A stretch of 64,000 bases of DNA. Origin: a virus. A program made the translations under genes and the position numbers. Below are positions 31,753-39,761 of this stretch, one piece after another; position 1 is the first letter of the stretch, and each line of letters opens with the position of its first letter. Location of the stretch: IMG/VR virus record IMGVR_UViG_3300031521_000033, positions 1 to 64,000 of that record; one strand, given 5' to 3'. The notes under the pieces were generated by a model. The model saw only the letters and a list, made by a program, of their open reading frames with translations. It did not search any database and was not told the DNA's origin.

Positions 31753-31922
31753 AATGTACCGTCCTCTACATATTTAATAAGATGTTTTACGAGTTTGCCC
31801 ATTTCATTTAATTGGCCTACTAGCATATCCAGATTGTGATTCATTGGAAATACATATTGAACAAAATTAGTTGTATTTGTGATGCCCTCCTGTAACTGAT
31901 CTAAATATTCTTTATTGTTCAT
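31749..31922 (-). CDS. Small hypothetical protein
   Basis: 57 aa from ATG 31922 (GGTGGAAG upstream). Helical: MNNKEYLDQLQEGITNTTNF. Confidence 0.55.
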   Translation of the reverse strand: MNNKEYLDQLQEGITNTTNFVQYVFPMNHNLDMLVGQLNEMGKLVKHLIKYVEDGTL

Positions 31923-32418
31923 TAGCTTCCACCAACTCATAGGTTACTTTCATTATCATTGGACTGCCCAACGTGTAGATATCAAGATTTTCAACCCTAT
32001 CAGGGAACTTTTTTAAATGCATAATAGCTTCCTGTTCCGTGAATACAAGTGAACTAGTTTCAGTATTACATTGATATGTTCCTTTAATTGTATTAATCAT
32101 CACATACTGCTTGTCGGTATTTATAGGCTCTTCCTTTTCTATAAAATCACACATACTAAGTTCTTCTACATCTGGTGAATTAATGATTCCATATGTTTGA
32201 TATGATAAGCTACCACCATCTTTTGCCCGGAAAATAGCATAATTAATTGTTCGGTCATCCCAAACATTGGCACTATCTCTCGGTATTCTCCACTTAATAC
32301 CCAAAGATGCATAATATGACATCAGTTTATAAAATACATCCGGTGTTGATACATGTAATGCAATTAATCCTTTTAATGCTCTATCTAATCTAGTTTTTGA
32401 AAATTCTCCTAGTGTCAT
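31912..32418 (-). CDS. Hypothetical protein
   Basis: 168 aa (begins MTLGEFSKTRLDRALKG). Mixed alpha/beta, no motif. It overlaps the nuclease-like gene before it by 4 bases, so the two may be functionally linked. Confidence 0.68.
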   Translation of the reverse strand: MTLGEFSKTRLDRALKGLIALHVSTPDVFYKLMSYYASLGIKWRIPRDSANVWDDRTINYAIFRAKDGGSLSYQTYGIINSPDVEELSMCDFIEKEEPINTDKQYVMINTIKGTYQCNTETSSLVFTEQEAIMHLKKFPDRVENLDIYTLGSPMIMKVTYELVEANEQ

Positions 32419-32762
32419 GGTTCTTCCTCCTCTAATTTATCAATTAATAATTTAAATAGTGTGCTATCAATAATATAATGAATAGGTTCTTTTGGCCCAA
32501 AATTAAATGCAATTGCGCTATAATATTTATTCATTCCTATCATTTCTTGATTCAACGTTGAAAACCATTCTTTTTTAATGCTGATTGAATTTGAACTTGT
32601 CATTTTTGTTTTGGCTTCAATGATAAATTTATCTGTTAAAATATCACCCTTTGAGAATGGTGTTGCACCTGAATTACTTGTACATTTTGCATTGGTTAAT
32701 GATTTTGCAATGCTGTTTTCTTGTTTCTTACTGAAAAATCGTGTTGTTCCAACTTTTGCCAT
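32415..32762 (-). CDS. Putative Holliday-junction-resolvase-like nuclease (PD-(D/E)XK)
   Basis: 115 aa. SGATPFSKGDILTDKFIIEAKTK carries the G-D ... E-x-K active-site spacing of the PD-(D/E)XK fold, next to a Ser-rich SISIKKEWFSTL stretch. Size and order resemble small phage resolvases of the archaeal Hjc type. It would resolve branched DNA before packaging. Confidence 0.7.
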   Translation of the reverse strand: MAKVGTTRFFSKKQENSIAKSLTNAKCTSNSGATPFSKGDILTDKFIIEAKTKMTSSNSISIKKEWFSTLNQEMIGMNKYYSAIAFNFGPKEPIHYIIDSTLFKLLIDKLEEEEP

Positions 32763-32977
32763 TATACCATTAACTCCCTTACAAGAATATCATTTTGACA
32801 ACTTGAGCAAAGTCCCCTTAATCTAAATCCACTATAATCACACTGTGTCATGTATAACACATTCCAACCGTTTGATTCAAAAAATTTGGTTGCTCTAGCT
32901 ACATCTACCATACCCTTTGTATTTGTGCATAGCAGATCACCACATTCAGTACATGTAATTGTATAATTATGAGTCAT
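32762..32977 (-). CDS. Zinc-ribbon-like protein
   Basis: 71 aa. CTECGDLLC near the start and CSSC near the end form a likely four-Cys zinc site. Unknown role. Confidence 0.62.
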   Translation of the reverse strand: MTHNYTITCTECGDLLCTNTKGMVDVARATKFFESNGWNVLYMTQCDYSGFRLRGLCSSCQNDILVRELMV

Positions 32978-33339
32978 TGCTCTGCCACGCTGTAGCTATC
33001 TGGATGGTATTGTAAGGCCATTTCAATTCTACCCCCAGTTAAGTTATTTCCTTCTTCATCTTCAATATAATGATAAAGTCGATATTCCCAACCACATGTA
33101 CAATATGCTGAACCATGCTGCAGTCCCCAACTGTAATCGTTCCCCCCACATAATAAACAAGTATGTGGCTTATCTAACTTCACAAATCTGTTCATGTACT
33201 TATCAATAATATTAATCTGTGCTGCTGTTGGATTGATTCTACGACTTTTAATTAATGGTTCAATATCATAATAAGACATTCTGGTAAATTCCTGTTTCTG
33301 TAGTTCCACCAATCTTTCAATAATTTCTTCTTTATTCAT
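32974..33339 (-). CDS. Zinc-binding hypothetical protein
   Basis: 121 aa. Helical N-terminal half, then CLLCGGNDYSW and YCTCGWEYR as a zinc site. ATGA overlap. Unknown. Confidence 0.65.
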   Translation of the reverse strand: MNKEEIIERLVELQKQEFTRMSYYDIEPLIKSRRINPTAAQINIIDKYMNRFVKLDKPHTCLLCGGNDYSWGLQHGSAYCTCGWEYRLYHYIEDEEGNNLTGGRIEMALQYHPDSYSVAEQ

Positions 33340-33353
33340 TTTTCATTATCCCC

Positions 33354-33512
33354 TTATAATATATTTGATAGTAAAATTAATATTCCTGTAACTGTGATTG
33401 TGTATGCAATCCCTGCTGCATTTCCTAAACTTACAAACACTTCTATAATACTGAATGCAATTATACCTGCGACAAATGATCCTAATACCATTAAAAATAA
33501 TCCTCCTGCCAT
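33354..33512 (-). CDS. Small membrane protein
   Basis: 52 aa. MAGGLFLMVLGSFVAGIIAF and a second segment TVTGILILLSNIL; two passes. AGAAGGTGG upstream. Confidence 0.6.
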   Translation of the reverse strand: MAGGLFLMVLGSFVAGIIAFSIIEVFVSLGNAAGIAYTITVTGILILLSNIL

Positions 33513-33543
33513 TACCACCTTCTTTCAGCTCCCTTCATTTATT

Positions 33544-33567
33544 TTATTGAATTAGAAAATATCTCAT
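33544..33567 (-). CDS. Seven-codon minigene with strong ribosome site
   Basis: AGGAGG sits 7 bases before ATG, then MRYFLIQ and a stop; eight further codons (33512-33538, MKGAERRW) lead to the membrane-protein gene. Possibly a leader peptide after promoter 33600-33628. Confidence 0.35.
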   Translation of the reverse strand: MRYFLIQ

Positions 33568-33599
33568 ATTGTTTCCTCCTAAATATTCCCTGTATAATT

Positions 33600-33628
33600 A
33601 CTATACTACTATTTTGATTAATTGTCAA
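33600..33628 (-). promoter_or_regulatory. Promoter for the 33512-29096 genes
   Basis: TTGACA (33628-33623), 17 bases, TATAGT (33605-33600). The -35 overlaps the last codons of the upstream gene. Confidence 0.75.
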
Positions 33629-33941
33629 GTGCTATTCCTAAATAATTACAAAGATGATATGCTTTACTTATCAGTGCATCGTCGTATTGCAAATTTGCAC
33701 CACTGTCACCTTTCCAATCTTTAAACATTTCATAAAACCTTACCGCCTTACTCTCATTTGGATAATCTATTTGCATTTTTGCCAATTCATGTGCTATTTC
33801 TGACCATCTTGCATCAGATATAATATTTACGTTCTTTTCGTAGTATAAATAACTGTGAAGTAAAATAGATAATCTCATTTGTTTAATCTTTGCCGCTATT
33901 GTTTCATCTAATGTTGAGGGCTTTTTTACTGAGAACAGCAT
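33618..33941 (-). CDS. Stand-alone LigA domain Ia-like protein
   Basis: 107 aa. Residues 18-65 (KIKQMRLSILLHSYLYYE, IISDARWSEIAHELAKMQ, YPNES) match the order of conserved features in the N-terminal domain Ia of bacterial NAD-dependent DNA ligase, the part that binds the NMN half of NAD. There is no adenylation domain and no KxDG motif in this gene or its neighbours. It may bind host ligase partners or nucleotides; function unknown. Confidence 0.6.
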   Translation of the reverse strand: MLFSVKKPSTLDETIAAKIKQMRLSILLHSYLYYEKNVNIISDARWSEIAHELAKMQIDYPNESKAVRFYEMFKDWKGDSGANLQYDDALISKAYHLCNYLGIALDN

Positions 33942-33942
33942 T

Positions 33943-34134
33943 TTAAAATACTTGCTTCCAATATAATACTACTGCACCCGGATTCCCGTCTTGAGCTAAT
34001 TTTTCCCTTATTTCCCTTAAGAATTTTTCCGGTTCTGTTACTGCACTATACTCAACTGTAGTTGCAATAAAATTACCAAATATGGCCCCTTGCAGATGAT
34101 CATAACATGTAAAACTTACAAAATATTTATTCAT
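33943..34134 (-). CDS. Small hypothetical protein
   Basis: 63 aa (begins MNKYFVSFTCYDHLQG). Beta-rich start, helix TEPEKFLREIREKLA. ATGA overlap. Confidence 0.6.
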   Translation of the reverse strand: MNKYFVSFTCYDHLQGAIFGNFIATTVEYSAVTEPEKFLREIREKLAQDGNPGAVVLYWKQVF

Positions 34135-34310
34135 TTTTTATCCTCCCATTGGTCTCTAGTTTTAATATAATCTATTACTACATCAATATCAGATTCAAAC
34201 CGTACTATTACGCACGTATTAGGTTCTTCAAATGGGCAGCTATCACATATCTTTGTTATGCAAAGTTCATGTACTGCCTGTTTTGCTCTTAATAAATCAT
34301 CTACTGTCAT
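34131..34310 (-). CDS. Short Cys-motif protein
   Basis: 59 aa. VHELCITKICDSCPFEEPNTC after a helix; the same cysteine order as the plus-strand members. Confidence 0.6.
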   Translation of the reverse strand: MTVDDLLRAKQAVHELCITKICDSCPFEEPNTCVIVRFESDIDVVIDYIKTRDQWEDKK

Positions 34311-34762
34311 TATACTGTATCCTCATGTTTCTTTGCTTCTTTTACTATATATAATGTATAATCTTCCCTGTTAACTGCTTCTATAAATTTACCAATTTGT
34401 TCTGGTGTGATTTGTCTTGTTTTAAAACAATTACCCAATCTTCGTCTTACAACATCCCCAAAAGTACCAGTCCATGTTGTACTGCATATTGTCCTATCTG
34501 CCATATTGATGTAAAAATAGCCCTCATCTTCTTTTGCCCAAAAGGGCTTCTGGTCAATTACAATATCCCATCCACCCGTAATAAATCTACTTGCATCCGC
34601 AATATCTGATAATGTCCAGCACCCGCTCCCATTCTGCTCAATTTCATTTTTATCATTGAATCGGTAATAATTATTTAACAAAACATTTAAATCTGTCTTA
34701 ATTCTAAATGTATCATATGGATTAATATTTTCCCACATTCTGCTCATTTCTAATTTAATCAT
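34310..34762 (-). CDS. Hypothetical protein of the GNCF family
   Basis: 150 aa. C-terminal FWAKEDEGYFYINMADR and RRRLGNCFKTRQITPEQIG match the protein at 30713. The N-terminus (MIKLEMSRMWENINPYD) differs. Unknown role. Confidence 0.7.
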   Translation of the reverse strand: MIKLEMSRMWENINPYDTFRIKTDLNVLLNNYYRFNDKNEIEQNGSGCWTLSDIADASRFITGGWDIVIDQKPFWAKEDEGYFYINMADRTICSTTWTGTFGDVVRRRLGNCFKTRQITPEQIGKFIEAVNREDYTLYIVKEAKKHEDTV

Positions 34763-35013
34763 TGTAATACTCCCTTTTTATAAATATTTGATTTACCATT
34801 TACAATTAATTCTAAATTATTGTGCTTTGCTATTTTTAATGCACCCGACCATAATTCTATAATATCAATTTCCCTTACTTCTGACAGGTGGTGCGTTTCT
34901 CCCTTATATCTATAATGTATTTCTGTTTCCCGGTAGTCTTTACCATTTTTACTGTAGTATGTGACTGCTGTTGTTGCGTTATTGTACGGTGTGATGCTGT
35001 AACCTAATATCAT
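34759..35013 (-). CDS. Hypothetical protein
   Basis: 84 aa from ATG 35013 (GGGAGGAAAC upstream). Beta-rich with YSKNGKDYRETEIHYR. Confidence 0.6.
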   Translation of the reverse strand: MILGYSITPYNNATTAVTYYSKNGKDYRETEIHYRYKGETHHLSEVREIDIIELWSGALKIAKHNNLELIVNGKSNIYKKGVLQ

Positions 35014-35255
35014 TCTGTTTCCTCCCAATTCATTGCAGATATTAGCAAATCATGCTGTGCGCTTGTTAAGGCTCCCATTTTTAATAGGTACTCATTTGGT
35101 GTGTGCATAAATTCCCATGTATTATCATTATTTATTACAATTACCATCATTGCTTTTGGAAATTCTTTTCCTTTTCTTACTGCATAATCCACAACTGCTT
35201 TTGTGGTTCCAGCTTTTCCAATATATGCTATTTTTTCTTGGTTATGTGCTCCCAT
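35010..35255 (-). CDS. Hypothetical protein
   Basis: 81 aa (begins MGAHNQEKIAYIGKAG). ATGA overlap with the next gene. Unknown. Confidence 0.63.
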   Translation of the reverse strand: MGAHNQEKIAYIGKAGTTKAVVDYAVRKGKEFPKAMMVIVINNDNTWEFMHTPNEYLLKMGALTSAQHDLLISAMNWEETE

Positions 35256-35617
35256 TATAGCCCCATCCCCACTCCGTCATAAACTTGTGCAGCGTGTGTA
35301 TCACTAAGTAAATTTAGTAAGATTAATAATTGTTCTTCATTCAGTGTATAAATATTGTCCCCAAATGTGTATTGGGCCGGTAAATCTCCTCCGTATGTTC
35401 GAAGCATTCCCCCATATAATAAATTATCATACACAAATGTCCAATATTTACTATGTGATACTTCCAGTGGATCTGTCTTATTAATTTCTTTGTATATTTC
35501 ATGTTTCAGTAGATCTTTATATGAGGTTGATTTTAATATTCGTAATTCGTTTGCATGCCGTGTGTTCAATTCACCATATAACATACTCATAAGTTCTCTT
35601 TCATCTTTTATCATCAT
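35255..35617 (-). CDS. Hypothetical protein
   Basis: 120 aa (begins MMIKDERELMSMLYGE); AGAGGAGG upstream; first gene after its promoter. Helical. Unknown. Confidence 0.66.
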   Translation of the reverse strand: MMIKDERELMSMLYGELNTRHANELRILKSTSYKDLLKHEIYKEINKTDPLEVSHSKYWTFVYDNLLYGGMLRTYGGDLPAQYTFGDNIYTLNEEQLLILLNLLSDTHAAQVYDGVGMGL

Positions 35618-35638
35618 TATTTCCTCCTCTTTATATTT

Positions 35639-35667
35639 ATAATAGCATACCTAAAATACATTGTCAA
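35639..35667 (-). promoter_or_regulatory. Promoter for the 35617-33618 genes
   Basis: TTGACA (35667-35662), 17 bases, TATTAT (35644-35639) on the minus strand. Confidence 0.8.
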
Positions 35668-35678
35668 CATTTTTGTAC

Positions 35679-35710
35679 AAAAAAAAAGAGAAAGACTTTT
35701 AATCTTCCTC
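35679..35710 (-). terminator. Terminator after the recombinase operon
   Basis: 8-bp stem GAGGAAGA (35710-35703) with TCTTTCTC (35695-35688), then nine T. It touches the stop codon of the RecA-like gene. Confidence 0.88.
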
Positions 35711-36830
35711 ATTTGATGATTATTTCATTAAGTCCCTCATATAAATCGTTGAAAAATTCAGGATTATCTTTGAAATATTGGACTACATTTGCCTTACCTT
35801 GAATTTTAAGTGGTTTATCCGTTTCATCCTTATATGTTTCACCATTGAAAACAAAGGTATAATATCCTTGCCCTTCTATAAGCCCCATTAATAGCCCTTG
35901 TGTAAATGTGTCATCATACACATCAATACCCGTTTTATATTTTAAGGTATATTTGGCAAGTCTTCTATCTGGCATTGTAACTTTATTCTTAATTACGCTA
36001 ACCTCTACCATATTACCTGCTACATTTTCGGCTGCGTTTGTTAATTCTTTACCAACTTCATCAATAAATCTTCCTTTGTTAAACCTAATACGATATGAGC
36101 ATAAGAATTTCCACGCCTTACCACCAACTGTTTTCTTTGCCCCACATGGACTATTCATCACATCACGTTCCTGATTAATTCCAATAAACAGCACATTATT
36201 TTTGGCAATTTTCTGTGTCATATCTTTTCCAAATCTAGTTAAAGCACTTGAAATTCCAGCCATTGTTTTCTCTTCAACTGTTTTATCCATTTCCTGTTGG
36301 CTCAATAGTACTCCAATTGAATCTAATACCGCAAGACCAATTCCACCTGAATCTGTAATATCTTCAATCATATGAAATATTTCTTCCGCAGATTGGTTAT
36401 CAGGTTGTATGATAATTAATTCATCAACATTGACACCAAGTTTTTTTGCCCACTTAATATCTAATGTCCACTCAGCATCAACGAATAATACTTTTTGTGG
36501 GCCATCTGCCTGTAAGTCATTTAATCTCGCATCTTGGGTTTTATTTCGTTTTTCCATAGCTTCTAATTCTGCAATTTCATCTAACCACTCTTGCTTAAAT
36601 AGTTTTTGTGCATTCCCCACAATATCAAGTGTGGTGCTTGTTTTTCCACCCGACTCAATTCCGTAAAATTCTACCAATCTTCCTCTTGGCAGTCCACCGC
36701 GTGTTAAATAATTCATACAAGGTGAGCTAAATGGTATCTTTTTGTATGTATGCTCTATCATACCTGTATTTGCAATTTTACTCTTGAACTTTGTATTGAT
36801 ACTTTTTAATACTAAATCCAAATTTCCCAT
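35709..36830 (-). CDS. RecA/UvsX-like recombinase
   Basis: 373 aa. P-loop GIESGGKTS at residues 57-65; Walker B strand GLAVLDSIGVL; later NQERDVMNSPCGAKKTVGG, which corresponds to the L2 DNA-binding loop. It lacks the long host RecA C-terminus and resembles phage RecA forms. It would pair homologous DNA for recombination-dependent replication and repair, together with SSB, the RecU-like nuclease and the metallophosphoesterase nearby. AGGAGGAATTAA upstream; last gene before a strong terminator. Confidence 0.9.
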   Translation of the reverse strand: MGNLDLVLKSINTKFKSKIANTGMIEHTYKKIPFSSPCMNYLTRGGLPRGRLVEFYGIESGGKTSTTLDIVGNAQKLFKQEWLDEIAELEAMEKRNKTQDARLNDLQADGPQKVLFVDAEWTLDIKWAKKLGVNVDELIIIQPDNQSAEEIFHMIEDITDSGGIGLAVLDSIGVLLSQQEMDKTVEEKTMAGISSALTRFGKDMTQKIAKNNVLFIGINQERDVMNSPCGAKKTVGGKAWKFLCSYRIRFNKGRFIDEVGKELTNAAENVAGNMVEVSVIKNKVTMPDRRLAKYTLKYKTGIDVYDDTFTQGLLMGLIEGQGYYTFVFNGETYKDETDKPLKIQGKANVVQYFKDNPEFFNDLYEGLNEIIIK

Positions 36831-36892
36831 TTAATTCCTCCTACCCCAATAATCAAACCAGTACTCAATTCAAAAATTTGTAACCAGTCCAT
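36812..36892 (-). CDS. Possible coupled peptide ahead of the recombinase
   Basis: 26 codons (MDWLQIFELSTGLIIG...) with GGGAGG before the ATG. The last codons overlap the recombinase start, including its ribosome site, so it may serve translational coupling. Confidence 0.45.
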   Translation of the reverse strand: MDWLQIFELSTGLIIGVGGIKWEIWI

Positions 36893-36893
36893 A

Positions 36894-37382
36894 TTATTTC
36901 CTCCCGTCTTTCATGCTTAACACCATTTGCTGTATTCTCCCTGTTAACACCTTACGGCAGCTGTCATTGATGCGCTCCGCGTTTGCAATCTTACTTTTGA
37001 TAATCTTATATGCCCGGCTGTAAATAGCCTCTACAATCTGCTCCTGCTGCGTTTCACTACGTGCTTGTGAAGTCTTAGCCGCTACTGTTCCTTCAATCCG
37101 ATTAAATATATCATCATACTTATTTTGCTTTACTGAGTCGGCAATATCTTCCCTGATACCAACCCTTTCAAGTTCGGCTGATACGAAGTATAATAATGTT
37201 GCAACTGACAAGGTTACATCTTCCAATTCCCTGTCCGATATTGGCTGAGTTTCATATTGATCAAGGATGGTCTTAACATAATGAATATAGGTATCAAGTT
37301 CACTGGCAACTTTGTTTACTTCTATTGTTACTAATTCATCTATGATTTGCGATTGCTTTTCAACTTCTGTTTGCATTTTCAT
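36894..37382 (-). CDS. Hypothetical helical protein
   Basis: 162 aa from ATG 37382 (AAGGGAAG upstream). All-helical; acidic first half, basic end (RIQQMVLSMKDGRK). Upstream of recA in the same operon; may assist recombination but no family is recognised. Confidence 0.66.
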   Translation of the reverse strand: MKMQTEVEKQSQIIDELVTIEVNKVASELDTYIHYVKTILDQYETQPISDRELEDVTLSVATLLYFVSAELERVGIREDIADSVKQNKYDDIFNRIEGTVAAKTSQARSETQQEQIVEAIYSRAYKIIKSKIANAERINDSCRKVLTGRIQQMVLSMKDGRK

Positions 37383-37620
37383 ACACCACTTCCCTTGCTT
37401 CTGCAATTACACGAATCAAACCACAATATACTGAACAAGCACCTTTATAATCACCTGCATAAACTACTGTCATAAGAGGTTCATAATGATCTACTTTTAC
37501 TCTAAATAATTTGTCATCTATTCCATCCTGTCCTATGGATACTCTTAAAATATCATCCGTAAATATGCTCACAGGGTAGACACCTGAATCATCCGATCCA
37601 AAATCAATTAATCTATTCAT
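37360..37620 (-). CDS. Hypothetical protein
   Basis: 86 aa (begins MNRLIDFGSDDSGVYP). Beta-rich; ends overlapping the next start by 23 bases. Confidence 0.63.
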   Translation of the reverse strand: MNRLIDFGSDDSGVYPVSIFTDDILRVSIGQDGIDDKLFRVKVDHYEPLMTVVYAGDYKGACSVYCGLIRVIAEAREVVYENANRS

Positions 37621-37816
37621 TGAAATTACCTACCATTTCTTCAATATTGCAACCAAGTACTTCTTCATCACAACACGGGCAGATATAAAAACAATCAATA
37701 CCATTTTCCTCAATTGGGTAGTATTCTTCCACAAACCATCTACTTGTAGTATCGTTCCATTCTTCTCTTGTGCTTATAACACCACATTCTGGACATTTAT
37801 ACATTGTAACTTCCAT
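37613..37816 (-). CDS. Zinc-ribbon protein
   Basis: 67 aa from ATG 37816 (GAGGAGGA upstream). CPECGVIST and CPCCDEEVLGC give a classical two-knuckle zinc ribbon. Confidence 0.65.
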   Translation of the reverse strand: MEVTMYKCPECGVISTREEWNDTTSRWFVEEYYPIEENGIDCFYICPCCDEEVLGCNIEEMVGNFNE

Positions 37817-37817
37817 T

Positions 37818-38075
37818 TTATTTTTCCTCCTCTTTCTTATTATATGAAAGTTGGTATGAACCGCCTGTAAAATAAAGTAATGCATTTCCTTTGTCATCTG
37901 TACATACAAAATTAGTCCCATACTCATCTGAGGTATCCCGTATTTCTGCTATAACTCCACCTATGTCACCATGTCCCATAATAACATTTTCGCCAACTTC
38001 CCAACTCACAGAACCACCTTCATCTCCATTTAACACTAATATACTAGCAATTTCACCATACTGTATGTTTTTCAT
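37818..38075 (-). CDS. Hypothetical SH3-like protein
   Basis: 85 aa. WEVGENVIMGHGDIGGVIAE is a barrel-like segment; ends with an acidic/basic tail. AAAGGAG upstream. Confidence 0.63.
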   Translation of the reverse strand: MKNIQYGEIASILVLNGDEGGSVSWEVGENVIMGHGDIGGVIAEIRDTSDEYGTNFVCTDDKGNALLYFTGGSYQLSYNKKEEEK

Positions 38076-38093
38076 TTTTATATCTCCTTTATA

Positions 38094-38897
38094 TTATACT
38101 TTGTACCCATTTTTAACTATATCATAAAAATCATTATCTGTAAAGACTTTCATTCCCCATTTTTCTTTTACCCCACTTAATTCAACAAAATGTGTTCCCG
38201 GGATTAGTGGTCTGTAGCCGCTTGACTTGCCATAATCAGGGTAGATTTGATAACTTCCTGCAAATATATCATATACAGTTTTTACAATTGGTTTTTTATT
38301 CGTTCTGTTGTGATCAATTATAATTTTTGGAATTACTTTGTTTAAATGGAAATGTTCTCTAAATACTAAATCTGCATGAAGATATTCAAAATAGTTTTCT
38401 TGTTTGCTGCCTTTGTGAATAACCCCACCAACATAGCAGTTTTTATTTACATTGATATAAAATAAGCACATACTTCCCATATACAATTTGGGATTACCAA
38501 GAAGTGTTGCAATAATCATTTCGGTATTGATGAATGTTTCATCTTGTACCCGTTTTGGATGGTTACCTGAGCATATGCCAATTAATCTTCCGGCTTCATA
38601 CAGAGGTTTCATATCCTCAACAATTGCATATAACTGCTTATCGCCAGATAACTTTTCCTCTAATACATTACCTTTGGAATTTCGCGTAATTGTGTTTGTT
38701 GAGTCCCCGCCTAGGATAACATATACATTTGGTACTGTTAATATAAATTCAACGGTTTTCTGCAAACTGGTACGATCATTTAATCCCGTATGTACATCAC
38801 TAAGCACGACTAGATATGCTTTATCAGCCTCAACTCTATGCCGGATAATATGACCCATTAATTCCTTTTCAAGTAATTTCTCTTTTTCAATAAGCAT
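38094..38897 (-). CDS. Metallophosphoesterase
   Basis: 267 aa. LSDVHTG, LGGDSTN and CSGNHPK are the D-x-H, G-D and G-N-H motifs of calcineurin-like phosphoesterases, in order and spacing; REHFHLNK and FAGSYQIYP complete the core. Phage enzymes of this fold act as nucleases or phosphatases; the position between RecA and a RecU-like nuclease favours a DNA role like SbcD or Mre11, though the GHxH motif is not obvious. Confidence 0.8.
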   Translation of the reverse strand: MLIEKEKLLEKELMGHIIRHRVEADKAYLVVLSDVHTGLNDRTSLQKTVEFILTVPNVYVILGGDSTNTITRNSKGNVLEEKLSGDKQLYAIVEDMKPLYEAGRLIGICSGNHPKRVQDETFINTEMIIATLLGNPKLYMGSMCLFYINVNKNCYVGGVIHKGSKQENYFEYLHADLVFREHFHLNKVIPKIIIDHNRTNKKPIVKTVYDIFAGSYQIYPDYGKSSGYRPLIPGTHFVELSGVKEKWGMKVFTDNDFYDIVKNGYKV

Positions 38898-39353
38898 TTA
38901 TACACCCCTTAACAATTCCGTAAAATCATAATCATAATATATCCGTTTCTTTTTTCCTTTAATTACCAATCCAAATTTTATTGCATCCTGTGATGATAAT
39001 GATTTTTTACCCGAGTCTCTTAATTTAACCAATTCCTGTATTGTTATGAATGCTGTAATGTCTTTTTCAACAAACCATACCATTACACCTGCCACAATTC
39101 CATTTACTTTAGATGCTATTTCCAAACCTTCCCATTGATTTTCTCTAATCCCTGATGTAAAATTTAATGTGTTACTATGTATTGTTTTTAATTCTAATAG
39201 AAACATATGTGGATGATTATATACTACAAAATCTGCTGGCGAGTTAATACCCTTGAAACCTGCTGTCTGATCATAGATACGAAAAACCCATGTATGCTTA
39301 TACTTAGATAGTTGCTCTTTTACATTATCCTCAAAATTCTTTGCAAGACTCAT
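38898..39353 (-). CDS. RecU-like Holliday junction nuclease
   Basis: 151 aa. FEDNVKEQLSKY, RIYDQTAGFKGINSPADFVVY, LLELKTI and IRENQWEGL follow the conserved RecU order: first helix, the N/S-x-x-D-F active-site strand, E-L-K and the IRxNQ motif. It is shorter than host RecU (about 200 aa). It would cut four-way junctions formed by the RecA-like recombinase. Stop and start touch its neighbour. Confidence 0.8.
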   Translation of the reverse strand: MSLAKNFEDNVKEQLSKYKHTWVFRIYDQTAGFKGINSPADFVVYNHPHMFLLELKTIHSNTLNFTSGIRENQWEGLEIASKVNGIVAGVMVWFVEKDITAFITIQELVKLRDSGKKSLSSQDAIKFGLVIKGKKKRIYYDYDFTELLRGV

Positions 39354-39356
39354 AAG

Positions 39357-39557
39357 CTATTCACATCCTCCCGTTGCTTTATTATCAACTGTCCAATAAG
39401 CACCATTCATAATAATCAATTCCACAACACAAAACGTATTTTTACGCATGAAATGTCCTAACTGTTTCAATGCATTTGCTTTTGTTTTATACACCTTTAT
39501 TTGGGTATCTTTCGATCCATAATATGACCGATCAATCATATTGTAAATTGCATACAT
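39357..39557 (-). CDS. MYAIY-type small protein, copy 1
   Basis: 66 aa (MYAIYNMIDRSYYGSKDTQIKV...). Tandem paralogue of the next gene: strand, G-x-x-D-T/S-x-I-K-V, then a Lys-rich helix. Unknown. Confidence 0.62.
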   Translation of the reverse strand: MYAIYNMIDRSYYGSKDTQIKVYKTKANALKQLGHFMRKNTFCVVELIIMNGAYWTVDNKATGGCE

Positions 39558-39561
39558 TTTA

Positions 39562-39750
39562 TCAACCCCTTAATTCATTCGTACCAATTGTTTCATCTAA
39601 TACAATTTTAATCTTAACAACTTTAGCTTCATCAGGTCTATAATATCTATCTATTCTTGCCTGTGCCCATTTATAGGTTTTGAATACTTTAATTTCACTG
39701 TCTTTTCCCGCTAGATAAAAACCCATATTTGAAAAATATATTGCATACAT
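39562..39750 (-). CDS. MYAIY-type small protein, copy 2
   Basis: 62 aa (MYAIYFSNMGFYLAGKDSEI...). Shares the layout of copy 1 and ends in a strand VVKIKIVLDE. Confidence 0.62.
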   Translation of the reverse strand: MYAIYFSNMGFYLAGKDSEIKVFKTYKWAQARIDRYYRPDEAKVVKIKIVLDETIGTNELRG

Positions 39751-39761
39751 ATTTATTCCTC

